From Nonomuraea sp. NBC_00507 (GTDB taxonomy: Bacteria > Actinomycetota > Actinomycetes > Streptosporangiales > Streptosporangiaceae): DNA of 64,000 nucleotides. Below, piece by piece: positions 17,811-26,035 of the stretch. Location: contig NZ_CP107853.1 of assembly GCF_036013525.1 (NCBI RefSeq), forward strand, positions 5,704,001-5,768,000, given 5' to 3'. The position numbers were made by a program, and so were the translations under genes. How positions within the stretch are numbered: position 1 is the first letter of the stretch; every line of letters begins with the position of its first letter. Below the pieces are notes generated by a model. It made no database searches and was not told the origin of the DNA. It worked only from the letters and a program-made list of their open reading frames with translations.

Positions 17811-19265
17811 CTAGCCCGCGGCGACCGGCTGATAGGCGGGCAGCGGCGGCTTGGCCGTCAGCCTGCGGTAGAGCGTCGTGGATCCGGGCCAGTTGTTCGT
17901 GACGCGGCCCTGCGGCGTCTTGTACCAGCTGTGACAGCCTCCGCCCCACACCATCCGGCTCATCGCCGCGTCGAGCTGCCTGCTCCACGCCGCCATCGCT
18001 GCCGGCCGCACCTCGATCGGGCCGTGCGCCGACACGTGCGGCAGGCACGACATGATGTGGCGCACCTGGCATTCGATCATGAAGATGATGGAGCTGTGCC
18101 CGAGGTTCGTGTTCGGGCCGTAGAGCAGGAACATGTTGGGGAAGTTCGGCACGGAGATGCCCAGGTACGCCTCCGCCCCGCCGGTCCACTGCTCCCGCAG
18201 CGACCGGCCGCCGCGCCCGGTGATCTCCATCGGGGCCAGGAACTCGGTGCTCTGGAAGCCGGTCGCGTACACGATCGTGTCGACTTCGCGCAGGCCCTCC
18301 GTGGTCTCGACGCCCTCCGGCGCGATCCGGACGATCTTGTCGGTGACCACGTCGACGTTGTCCCTCGTCAGCGCCGGATAGAAGGTGCTGTCGATGACGA
18401 CCCGCTTGCAGCCGGGCGGGTAGTCGGGCGTGAGCTTGGCCCGCAGGTCCGGGTCGGGCACCTGGTCGCGCAGGTGCCGCAGCGCCCGCTTCTTCAGCAG
18501 TCCGGCGCTCCAGCCCTGGGCGAGCGCGGGGTAGAGGGTGGCCTCGGCGTACCGGTAGATCCACTCGCGGTAGGCCCGCTGGAGGCCGGGGACGAAGCGG
18601 AACGCACGTGTGGCCAGAGGTCCGAAGGTGGCGTCCGGCTTGGGGATCACCCAGTTGGGGGTGCGCTGGAAGACGTGCAGCCGCTCGACCTGCTCGGCGA
18701 TCCGCGGGATGAACTGGGCCGCCGACGAGCCGTTCCCGATCACGGCGACGCGCCTGCCGGTGAGGTCGTGGTCGTGGTTCCAGCGGGCGGAGTGGAAGGA
18801 GACGCCCGCGAAGTCCGGCAATCCCGCAATGTCCGGCAGGCGGGGGCGGTTGAGCTGGCCGACGCCCATGACCATCACGTCGAACGCCTCCGTACGCTCC
18901 TCGCCGGCGCCATCGGCGGTGGTGAGCCACCACTGGGAGTCATGGAAGGCGGCCCGGCGGACCTCGGTCCCGAAGCGGATTTGTCGCCTGGTGTCGTACT
19001 TATCGGCGCAATGCTCTAGATATCCGAGAATTTCAGGCTGCGCCGGGTAGCGGCGGGTCCAGCTCGTGTACTTCTCGAACGAGTAGGAATACAAATGCGA
19101 GGGAATGTCGCAGCCTGCCCCCGGATAACTGTTGTCACGCCAGGTGCCGCCGAGGTCCCCTGCCTTCTCGAACACGGTGTAGGAGCGGATCCCGGCCCGT
19201 TCGAGCTGGATCGCCATGCACAGTCCGCCGAATCCCGCTCCGACGATCGCGACGTTTGGTGCCAT
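17811..19265 (-). CDS. FAD-dependent monooxygenase, Baeyer-Villiger type
   Basis: A 484-residue flavoprotein. FAD site GAGFGG (9-14), NADPH site GNGSSA (177-182), and between them the Baeyer-Villiger fingerprint FAGVSFHSARWN (Phe152, Gly154, His158, Trp162; Asn where P/D is usual). Such enzymes insert oxygen next to a ketone to give esters or lactones. ATG 19265 follows GGAGGA. The 18-bp element 12 bases before the start also precedes the fadE-fadE-fadD operon, hinting at one pathway for a ketone-derived acid. Substrate unknown. Confidence 0.87.
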   Translation of the reverse strand: MAPNVAIVGAGFGGLCMAIQLERAGIRSYTVFEKAGDLGGTWRDNSYPGAGCDIPSHLYSYSFEKYTSWTRRYPAQPEILGYLEHCADKYDTRRQIRFGTEVRRAAFHDSQWWLTTADGAGEERTEAFDVMVMGVGQLNRPRLPDIAGLPDFAGVSFHSARWNHDHDLTGRRVAVIGNGSSAAQFIPRIAEQVERLHVFQRTPNWVIPKPDATFGPLATRAFRFVPGLQRAYREWIYRYAEATLYPALAQGWSAGLLKKRALRHLRDQVPDPDLRAKLTPDYPPGCKRVVIDSTFYPALTRDNVDVVTDKIVRIAPEGVETTEGLREVDTIVYATGFQSTEFLAPMEITGRGGRSLREQWTGGAEAYLGISVPNFPNMFLLYGPNTNLGHSSIIFMIECQVRHIMSCLPHVSAHGPIEVRPAAMAAWSRQLDAAMSRMVWGGGCHSWYKTPQGRVTNNWPGSTTLYRRLTAKPPLPAYQPVAAG

Positions 19266-19277
19266 GCCGTCCTCCGC

Positions 19278-19295
19278 GTGTCAGTATCCACTTAC
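19278..19295 (-). promoter_or_regulatory. Shared 18-bp element (copy 2) before Baeyer-Villiger gene
   Basis: On the minus strand GTAAGTGGATACTGACAC, 12 bases before ATG 19265. It matches the element at 8701-8718 at 16 of 18 positions and has the same spacing to the start codon. Confidence 0.55.
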
Positions 19296-19372
19296 CGTAT
19301 GCCGAACCCCGTACCGGCGACACCCCCTGCAGAGCCCCACGAACCCCTCCCGCGTGCCGATAGTCTGCGCAG

Positions 19373-20182
19373 GTGGCTGCTGTGACGTTGACGGATGTGA
19401 TCGAGGTGCTCGAGGCGGCCTATCCGCCCGCCCGGGCCGAGTCGTGGGACGCGGTGGGGCCGGTCTGCGGGGATCCGGCCCAGCAGGTGCGGCGGGTGTT
19501 GTTCGCGGTCGATCCGGTCGCGGTCGTGGCCGAAGAGGCCCTGGAGTGGGGCGCCGACCTGATCGTCACCCACCATCCTCTCTACCTGCGCGGCACCACG
19601 AGCGTCGCCGCGACGACCCCCAAGGGCCGGCTCGTCCACACTCTGATCAAGAACGACGTCGCCCTCTACACCGCCCACACCAACGCCGACGTCGCCAACC
19701 CCGGCGTGTCGGACGCCTTGGCCAGGGCCGTCGGGCTGACCGGCGACCTGGTGCCGCTCCAGCCCTTTCCCGACGACCCGTGGCGCGGGCTGGGCCGCAT
19801 AGGGGAGCTGCCGGAGCCGGCGACGCTGGGGGAGTTCGCGGCCCAGGCCGCCAAGGGGCTGCCGCACACCTCGTGGGGGGTTCGCGCGGCCGGCGATCTG
19901 TCCAGGACGGTGCGGCGGGTGGCGGTCAGCGGCGGCGCGGGCGACTCGCTCCTCGGCACGGCCGCGGCCGCCGGAGTCGACGTCTTCCTCACGGCCGACC
20001 TGCGCCACCACCCGTCGAGCGAGTTCATCGAGGCGGGCGGGCCCGCGCTGATCGACGCCGCGCACTGGGCGACCGAGTGGCCGTGGCTCGACAGCGCGGC
20101 GTCCATCCTGCACGCCAGTGGCGTTAACGTTGAAACACGTGTCTCCGCCACGGTCACCGATGCTTGGACAAGAGGATATTGA
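19373..20182 (+). CDS. NIF3/DUF34-family dinuclear metal protein
   Basis: A 269-residue member of the universally distributed NIF3 (YbgI/YqfO) family, toroidal hexamers with a two-metal centre. Metal-binding segments are present: VTHHPLYLRG, AHTNAD, and the C-terminal ADLRHH and DAAHWATE. The biochemical role is still debated. GTG 19373 follows TAGTCT (19361-19366) by 6 bases, so the transcript is probably leaderless. It heads a unit with the zinc-ribbon and RNase H genes. Confidence 0.9.
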   Translation: MAAVTLTDVIEVLEAAYPPARAESWDAVGPVCGDPAQQVRRVLFAVDPVAVVAEEALEWGADLIVTHHPLYLRGTTSVAATTPKGRLVHTLIKNDVALYTAHTNADVANPGVSDALARAVGLTGDLVPLQPFPDDPWRGLGRIGELPEPATLGEFAAQAAKGLPHTSWGVRAAGDLSRTVRRVAVSGGAGDSLLGTAAAAGVDVFLTADLRHHPSSEFIEAGGPALIDAAHWATEWPWLDSAASILHASGVNVETRVSATVTDAWTRGY

Positions 20183-20184
20183 TC

Positions 20185-20925
20185 ATGAAAGCAGCCCCTG
20201 AAGCCCAGAAGAGACTGCTCGACCTGGCAGAGCTCGACTCCGTGATCGACCGGCTGGCCCACCGCCGCCGCACCCTTCCGGAGCTGGCCGAGATCGACGA
20301 GCGGTCGAAGCAATATGCCAGGCTCGCCACGCAGGTCATCGAGGCCCAGACCGAGGCCGGCGACCTGGCCCGCGAGCAGACCAAGGCGGAGAGTGACGTC
20401 GACGCCGTGCGCACGCGCGCCGACCGTGACCAGAAGCGCCTGGACTCCGGCGCCGTGACGTCCCCGCGTGACCTGGCGAGCCTCCAGTCCGAGATCGCCT
20501 CGCTGCAGAAGCGTCAGGGCGATCTGGAGGAGATCGTCTTGGAGATCATGGAGCGCCGCGAGGCCGCGGACACCAAGGCGACCGACCTGGTGGCGCAGCG
20601 CGACGAGGTGGCCGCCGCCGTGTCCGCCGCTGAGGGCCGGCGCGACGCCGCGCTCAAGGAGATCGACAAGGAGGCGGCCGAGGTCCAGGGCCGCCGCTCC
20701 GCCGTCGCCAGTGACATCCCCGCCGACCTGATGGCGCTCTACGTGAAGCTCAGGGACCAATACGGCGTGGGTGCCGCCATGCTGCGCGGCGGCCGGTGCC
20801 AGGGCTGCAAGGTGGCCCTGTCCATCGCCGAGATGAACCGCATCAAGGCCGCACCCCACGACGAGGTGCTGCGCTGCGACGAGTGCCGCCGCATTCTCGT
20901 ACGGACGGCAGAGTCCGGGTTGTGA
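20185..20925 (+). CDS. Coiled-coil C4 zinc-ribbon protein (COG1579)
   Basis: A 246-residue protein: a long heptad-rich coiled-coil (about 10-175) and a C-terminal zinc ribbon with CxxC pairs Cys205/Cys208 and Cys231/Cys234. The family is conserved in actinobacteria beside NIF3 and RNase H genes; a nucleic-acid role has been suggested but not settled. ATG 20185 begins 2 bases after the nif3 stop; an overlapping start at 20164 is possible. Its stop overlaps the RNase H start by 4 bp. Confidence 0.85.
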   Translation: MKAAPEAQKRLLDLAELDSVIDRLAHRRRTLPELAEIDERSKQYARLATQVIEAQTEAGDLAREQTKAESDVDAVRTRADRDQKRLDSGAVTSPRDLASLQSEIASLQKRQGDLEEIVLEIMERREAADTKATDLVAQRDEVAAAVSAAEGRRDAALKEIDKEAAEVQGRRSAVASDIPADLMALYVKLRDQYGVGAAMLRGGRCQGCKVALSIAEMNRIKAAPHDEVLRCDECRRILVRTAESGL

Positions 20926-22145
20926 CGCACTACGTCATCGAGGCCGACGGCGGCTCGCGCGGCAATCCCGGCCCCGCCGGCTACGGCGCGGTCGTCACGG
21001 ACGCCGCGGACGGCCAGGTGCTGACGGAGTCGGCCGAGGCCATCGGCGTCACCACCAACAACGTCGCCGAATACCGCGGGCTGATCGCCGGCCTCGAGGC
21101 CGTGCTCCGCCTGGGCGGCGAGGGCGCGCAGGTGGCCGTGCGGATGGACTCGAAGCTGGTCATCGAGCAGATGGCGGGCCGCTGGAAGATCAAGAACGAA
21201 GGGCTGCGCCCGCTCGCCATGGAGGCGGCGGCGCTGGCCCGGCGGCTGCGGGTCACGGAGTGGACCTGGATCCCGCGCGAACGCAACAAGCACGCCGACC
21301 GCCTGGCCAACGAGGCGATGGACGCCGCCGCCAAGGGCCTGACCTGGAAGGCGGGCGGCACCACCGACCTCCACGCGCAGGAGGGGGTGCGCACCCTGGC
21401 CACCCGCCGGACGGACCTCCTCGACGCCGGCGACATTTCCGAAATATCCGCTCCAGCCGCCTCCGTCGCCGCGGCCCAGCAGCGCGTCAAACCCGCCGGC
21501 ACCGGCACCGGCTGGGCTCCGCCCACCCGCGTGGCCACCTCGCTGCTCCTCCTCAGGCACGGCGAGACCGAGCTGTCCCTGGAACGCCGGTTCTCCGGCC
21601 TGGGCGACCCCGAGCTCACGCCCAACGGCCTCGCGCAGGCGTCGGCCGCCGCCGACCGGCTGTCGCGGGAGCCGTACCGGCCGGATGTGATCGTCACCTC
21701 CCCGCTCAAGCGCGCCCGCCAGACCGCGGCCGCCGTCGCCGGGCGGACCGGTGTCGACGTCGAGGTGGTCGAGGACCTCAGGGAGGCCGACTTCGGCGCC
21801 TGGGAGGGCCACACGTTCACCGAGGTCCAGCGGAAGTGGCCGGCCGAGCTCGCCGCCTGGCTCGCCGACCCGGCCACCGCCCCGCCCGGCGGGGAGAGCT
21901 TCGCCACGGCCGCACGCCGCGTCCAGGCGGCGGGGGAGCGGCTGGTGGAGCGATACGAGGGCAAGACCGTTCTGGCGGTCTCGCACGTGACCCCCATCAA
22001 GATGCTCCTGAGGCTCGCCCTCATGGCCCCGCTGGAGTCGATTTACCGGATGCACCTCGACCTGGCGTGCCTGTCGCTGATCGAGTACTACGCGGACGGC
22101 CCGGCCGTGGTGAAGTCGTTCAACGACACCTCGCACCTGCGCTGA
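20922..22145 (+). CDS. Bifunctional RNase HI / histidine-phosphatase fusion
   Basis: A 407-residue two-domain enzyme like mycobacterial Rv2228c. Residues 1-140 are RNase H type I (acidic residues in IEADGGSRGNPG, NNVAEYRGL, RMDSKLV and NKHADRLAN), which removes RNA from RNA-DNA hybrids. After a Pro/Ala linker, residues about 205-400 form a phosphoglycerate-mutase-like phosphatase with catalytic His213 in LRHGE, related to CobC alpha-ribazole phosphatase. GTG 20922 overlaps the preceding stop (GTGA). A strong hairpin follows the stop. Confidence 0.9.
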   Translation: MTHYVIEADGGSRGNPGPAGYGAVVTDAADGQVLTESAEAIGVTTNNVAEYRGLIAGLEAVLRLGGEGAQVAVRMDSKLVIEQMAGRWKIKNEGLRPLAMEAAALARRLRVTEWTWIPRERNKHADRLANEAMDAAAKGLTWKAGGTTDLHAQEGVRTLATRRTDLLDAGDISEISAPAASVAAAQQRVKPAGTGTGWAPPTRVATSLLLLRHGETELSLERRFSGLGDPELTPNGLAQASAAADRLSREPYRPDVIVTSPLKRARQTAAAVAGRTGVDVEVVEDLREADFGAWEGHTFTEVQRKWPAELAAWLADPATAPPGGESFATAARRVQAAGERLVERYEGKTVLAVSHVTPIKMLLRLALMAPLESIYRMHLDLACLSLIEYYADGPAVVKSFNDTSHLR

Positions 22146-22153
22146 GGTGTCGG

Positions 22154-22191
22154 GGCCGTGCCGGGTTCCGCCAGGATCACCCGGCACGGCC
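22154..22191 (+). terminator. Hairpin terminator after the RNase H/phosphatase gene
   Basis: A perfect 13-bp inverted repeat (22154-22166 with 22179-22191) around a 12-base loop, starting 8 bases after the stop. No T-tract, which is usual for actinobacterial terminators. Confidence 0.75.
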
Positions 22192-22256
22192 GCCGGCGCA
22201 TCGCCCCCCTCAGGCGATGACATGCCCCATTCCAGCGCTGCGATCTTGCGGCTGAG

Positions 22257-22284
22257 TTGGGAACCGCTTGGGACTTGATAGTGT
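22257..22284 (+). promoter_or_regulatory. Putative sigma-A promoter of rnpB
   Basis: TTGGGA (22257-22262), 16-base spacer, TAGTGT (22279-22284), ending 6 bases before the inferred RNA 5' end at 22291. Confidence 0.4.
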
Positions 22285-22290
22285 TCGATA

Positions 22291-22680
22291 GACGAGTCGG
22301 CCGGGCGACCGCGTCGAGCCCGCGAGGGCTCGCCGAGGAAGGTCCGGGCTCCACAGGGCAGGGTGGTCGGTAACGCCGACCCGGGGTGACCCGCGGGACA
22401 GTGCCACAGAAAGCAGACCGCCTTCCGGTCCACGGGAGGTAAGGGTGAAAGGGTGGTGTAAGAGACCACCAGCGCCCACGGTGACGTGGGCGGCTAGGTA
22501 AACCCCACCCGGAGCAAGGTCAAGAAGGGACGCTCTCCGGAGCGTTCTGCGCGCGACGTTCGAGGGCGGCCCGCCCGAGCCGCGCGGGTAGACCGCTTGA
22601 GGCCGCCGGCAACGGCGGTCCTAGATGGATGGTCGCCCCTTCGCACGAAGGACAAAACCCGGCCTACAGGCCGACTCGTC
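22291..22680 (+). ncRNA. rnpB: RNase P RNA (M1 RNA), bacterial type A
   Basis: About 390 nt. The ends pair as helix P1 (GACGAGTCGGCC at 22291 with GGCCGACTCGTC ending 22680). Conserved core blocks are present: GTCCGGGCTCCACAGGGCAG, GGTAAGGGTGAAA, GGTGTAAGAGACCACCAG, GGTAAACCCCACC and GGAGCAAGGTCAA (CR IV), and an AGATGGAT block near the 3' end. It is the ribozyme part of RNase P that matures tRNA 5' ends. Gene order (nif3, zinc ribbon, RNase H, rnpB) is the common actinobacterial one. Reading frames inside it are not genes. Confidence 0.95.
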
Positions 22681-22927
22681 ACTCTCCGCCTCTCTGACCT
22701 GGGGCGGAGCTGTGTCTTTTGATGGCCCTCCCGCACACTCCCACGCTCGCGGTTCGGCATTCGTTTCCACCATCAGGCCGAGTTCGCGCTATGGCGGGGT
22801 GGGACACGCAGCTCGCGGAGCGTTCCATGCCGTCTCGCGGATGCCATGGCAGAAGACTGAACCGCGCTGCTATTGCGGCGAAGGAGGGGCCTTCAGGCTG
22901 GCAGGTGCGAGGGGTATGGTGTGGGTT

Positions 22928-23338
22928 GTGACGACGTTTCGGATCAGCGAGGCCGCCGCGCTCCTGGGGGTGAGCTCCGACACCGTGCGCCGCTGGGTGG
23001 ATGCCGGACGGCTGACGGCCGAGCGGGACGAGCACGGTCATCGGCAGGTGAACGGCGCGGACCTGGCCGCGTTCGCCCGCACCCAGGTCGAGGCTCCCGA
23101 CGGCGGTCGTTCCTCGGCGCGCAACCGCTTTCGCGGGATCGTCACCGAGGTGATCCGCGATGCGGTGATGGCGCAGGTAGAGATCGCCGCGGGGCCGTTC
23201 CGGGTGGTGTCGCTGATGAGCCGCCAGGCTGCCGACGAGCTCGGCCTGGAGGCGGGGGTGGTGGCGGTCGCCGTGATCAAGTCCACCAACGTCGTCGTCG
23301 AGACTCCCGGTCAGGAACGCGTGGCCGGCAGCCCATGA
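22928..23338 (+). CDS. HTH-TOBE molybdate-binding regulator (MopI-like)
   Basis: A 136-residue protein: residues 1-55 are an excisionase/MerR-like HTH (RISEAAALLGVSSDTVRRWVDAGRL) and about 68-132 are a single TOBE/Mop domain (RNRFRGIVTEVIRDAVMAQVEI... VAVIKSTNVVVE) that binds molybdate. It likely senses molybdate for the modABC genes that follow; its stop overlaps the modA ATG (ATGA). GTG 22928 is chosen because TATGGT (22915-22920) precedes it by 7 bases; in-frame ATG 22916 would fall inside that box. Confidence 0.87.
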   Translation: MTTFRISEAAALLGVSSDTVRRWVDAGRLTAERDEHGHRQVNGADLAAFARTQVEAPDGGRSSARNRFRGIVTEVIRDAVMAQVEIAAGPFRVVSLMSRQAADELGLEAGVVAVAVIKSTNVVVETPGQERVAGSP

Positions 23339-24141
23339 AGGAGCTTTTGGTGTCCAGGCGTCTTTCCCGATGGGTTCTCGCCCTTCCCCTCGCGCTCGTG
23401 GTCGCGGGGCTGTCCGGCTGCGGCTCCGGCCGGCAGGCCGGCACGTCGGCGTCCTCTGCCGGGGGCGGGGCCAAGGAGGTGACGGTGTTCGCGGCGGCGT
23501 CGCTGACCGGCACCTTCACCGAGCTCGGCAAGGACTTCGAGGCCGCTCACCCGGGCACGACGGTGAGGTTCAACTTCGGCTCCAGCGCGACTCTGGCCCA
23601 GCAGATCACCCAGGGCGCGCCGGCCGACGTCTTCGCCGCCGCCAGCCCGGCCACCATGAAGACGGTGACCGACGCCGGGCTGGCGAGCTCGCCGACGACG
23701 TTCGTACGTAACAAGCTGCAGATCGCCGTGCCCGCGGACAACCCGGGCAAGGTGGACGAACTGAAGGATCTGGCCGATCCGAGGGTGAAGGTGGCGTTGT
23801 GCGCCGAGCAGGTGCCGTGCGGGGCCGCCGCGATCAAGGCGCTGGCCGCGGCCGGGCTCAAGGTCACCCCCGTCACCTTGGAGCAGGACGTCAAGGCCAC
23901 GCTGACCAAGGTCGAGCTGGGCGAGGTGGACGCGGCGCTGGTCTACAAGACCGACGTGATCGCCTCGGCGGGCAAGGTGAAGGGCATCGACTTCCCCGAA
24001 GCCGACCAGGCGATCAACGACTACCCGATCGCCGCGCTGACCAAGGCGCCCGCCGGTGATCTGGCACGGCAGTTCGTGGACCTGGTGCTGTCACAGCGGG
24101 GCAAGGACGTGCTGGTCAAGAGCGGCTTCGAGGCACCCTGA
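23335..24141 (+). CDS. modA: Molybdate ABC transporter substrate-binding lipoprotein
   Basis: A 268-residue lipoprotein: signal sequence with lipobox LSGC, then a ModA domain beginning EVTVFAAASLTGTFTELGKDFE, with the oxyanion-binding segments FAAASLT, GSSATLAQQI and YKTDVIASAGKV. It captures molybdate or tungstate outside the membrane. ATG 23335 overlaps the upstream stop by 4 bp; longer frames upstream belong to shadows of the regulator gene. Confidence 0.93.
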   Translation: MKELLVSRRLSRWVLALPLALVVAGLSGCGSGRQAGTSASSAGGGAKEVTVFAAASLTGTFTELGKDFEAAHPGTTVRFNFGSSATLAQQITQGAPADVFAAASPATMKTVTDAGLASSPTTFVRNKLQIAVPADNPGKVDELKDLADPRVKVALCAEQVPCGAAAIKALAAAGLKVTPVTLEQDVKATLTKVELGEVDAALVYKTDVIASAGKVKGIDFPEADQAINDYPIAALTKAPAGDLARQFVDLVLSQRGKDVLVKSGFEAP

Positions 24142-24146
24142 TCCGC

Positions 24147-24992
24147 ATGGTCACTCCTGAGCACGCCGATCCGGACAGGGCCGCCGGACGTTCGGCGGCC
24201 CCCCGTCAGAGGTCCGGCCGCCTGCCCTGGATGCTGGTGCTGCCCGCGCTGCTCGGGCTGGCGTTCCTGGTGCTGCCGCTGGCCGGGCTGCTGATCCGCG
24301 CTCCCTGGTCCACGCTGCCGCAGCGGCTGGCCGAGCCGCACGTGCTGGAGGCGCTGCGGCTGTCACTGGTGTGCGCCACCATCGCCACCGCGCTGTGCCT
24401 GCTGCTCGGCGTGCCGCTGGCCTGGCTGCTGGCGCGGGTCGACTTCCCCGGCCGGAGGGTGGTGCGGGCTCTGGTGACCGTCCCGCTGGTGCTGCCCCCG
24501 GTCGTCGGCGGTGTGGCGCTGCTGCTGGTGCTGGGGCGGCGCGGCCTGCTCGGGCAGTGGCTGGAGTCCACGTTCGGGGTCACGTTGCCCTTCACCACGG
24601 CGGGGGTCGTCGTGGCCGAGGCGTTCGTGGCGATGCCGTTCCTCGTGATCAGCGTCGAGGGCGCGTTGCGCGGCGCCGACCAGCGCTTCGAGGAGGCCGC
24701 CGCGACGCTCGGAGCCTCGCGCTGGGTCGTCTTCCGCCGCGTCACCCTGCCGCTCATCATGCCCGGGGTGATGGCGGGGGCGGTGCTGTGCTGGGCTCGG
24801 GCGCTGGGCGAGTTCGGCGCCACGATCACATTCGCGGGCAACTTCCCCGGCACGACGCGGACGATGCCGCTGGCGGTCTATCTGGCGCTGGAGACCGCCC
24901 CTGAGGCGGCGATCGTGCTCAGCCTCGTCCTGCTGGCCGTTTCGGTGATCATCCTGGCCAGCCTGCGCGACCGGTGGGTGAACAGCCCATGA
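24147..24992 (+). CDS. modB: Molybdate ABC transporter permease
   Basis: A 281-residue inner-membrane permease with about six helices. The EAA loop that docks to the ATPase reads EEAAATLGASRWVVFRRVTLP. Starts 5 bases after modA; its stop overlaps the modC ATG by 4 bp. Confidence 0.93.
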   Translation: MVTPEHADPDRAAGRSAAPRQRSGRLPWMLVLPALLGLAFLVLPLAGLLIRAPWSTLPQRLAEPHVLEALRLSLVCATIATALCLLLGVPLAWLLARVDFPGRRVVRALVTVPLVLPPVVGGVALLLVLGRRGLLGQWLESTFGVTLPFTTAGVVVAEAFVAMPFLVISVEGALRGADQRFEEAAATLGASRWVVFRRVTLPLIMPGVMAGAVLCWARALGEFGATITFAGNFPGTTRTMPLAVYLALETAPEAAIVLSLVLLAVSVIILASLRDRWVNSP

Positions 24993-26020
24993 CCCTCGAC
25001 GCTCACCTGGTGGTCACCCGACCCGCCTTCGCCCTCGACCTCGCCCTGCAGGTCGCCGCCGGGGAGGTGGTGGCGCTGCTCGGCCCCAATGGCGCGGGCA
25101 AGACCACCGCACTGCGCGCTCTGGCCGGCCTGACCGCCATGACCGGCGGACACGTGGTCCTGGACGGCGACTCCGTGCACAGCCTGGCCGCCGAGCAACG
25201 CCCGATCGGCATGGTCTTCCAGGACTACCTGCTCTTCCCGCACCTGTCCGCCCTGGACAACGTCGCCTTCGGGCCGCGCTGCCATGGCGCCTCCAAGAGC
25301 GAGTCCCGCCGCACCGCCGCCGCCCTGCTGGAGCACGTTGGCCTGTCGGCCCACGCCGCCGCCAAACCCCGGCACCTGTCCGGCGGCCAGGCCCAGCGCG
25401 TCGCCCTGGCCCGCGCGCTGGCCGTACGCCCACGCCTGCTGCTGCTGGACGAGCCGCTGGCCGCGCTGGACGCCCACACCCGGCTGGAGGTGCGCTCCCA
25501 GCTACGCCGCCATCTGGCGGACTTCGACGGCGCCACGGTCCTGGTCACCCACGACCCTCTCGATGCCATGGTGCTGGCCGACCGGCTGATCGTCATCGAG
25601 AACGGCGCCGTGGTGCAGGAAGGCGCCCCGGGCGAGATCTCCCGCCGGCCGCGTACCGACTATGTCGCCCGCCTGGTGGGACTCAATCTGTACCGAGGGA
25701 CGGCCGACGGGCCCCGGGTCAAGGTGGGCGACCTGTTGATCACCACGTCGGACCGCCTGAAGGGGCCGGTGTTCGTCGCGTTCCCTCCGGCGGCCGTGGC
25801 CCTTTACCGCACCCGGCCGGACGGCAGCCCCCGCAACGTCTGGCAGGCCCGCATCGACGGCATCGAACGCCACGGCGACAACGTCCGCGTGCACCTCGAC
25901 GGCCCGATCACCGCCTTCGCCGACATCACCCCCGCCGCCCTGGCCGACCTCGACCTGACGCCCGGCCAGCAGGTGTGGGCCTCCGTCAAGGCCACCGAGA
26001 CCCACACCTATCCCGCATGA
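24989..26020 (+). CDS. modC: Molybdate ABC transporter ATP-binding protein
   Basis: A 343-residue ATPase: Walker A GPNGAGKTT (32-40), signature LSGGQAQRVALARAL, Walker B LLLLDEPLAALD, and a C-terminal TOBE-like domain (about 275-340) that usually binds molybdate and gates transport. ATG 24989 (ATGA overlap with modB). Completes the mod operon, whose product is needed by the molybdoenzyme at 49893. Confidence 0.93.
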   Translation: MTLDAHLVVTRPAFALDLALQVAAGEVVALLGPNGAGKTTALRALAGLTAMTGGHVVLDGDSVHSLAAEQRPIGMVFQDYLLFPHLSALDNVAFGPRCHGASKSESRRTAAALLEHVGLSAHAAAKPRHLSGGQAQRVALARALAVRPRLLLLDEPLAALDAHTRLEVRSQLRRHLADFDGATVLVTHDPLDAMVLADRLIVIENGAVVQEGAPGEISRRPRTDYVARLVGLNLYRGTADGPRVKVGDLLITTSDRLKGPVFVAFPPAAVALYRTRPDGSPRNVWQARIDGIERHGDNVRVHLDGPITAFADITPAALADLDLTPGQQVWASVKATETHTYPA

Positions 26021-26035
26021 GGGCGGCCTCACCGC

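Noticed and set aside
22494..22760. Open frames across and next to the RNase P RNA
   Set aside because: They run through conserved RNA helices; the RNA assignment explains the sequence.
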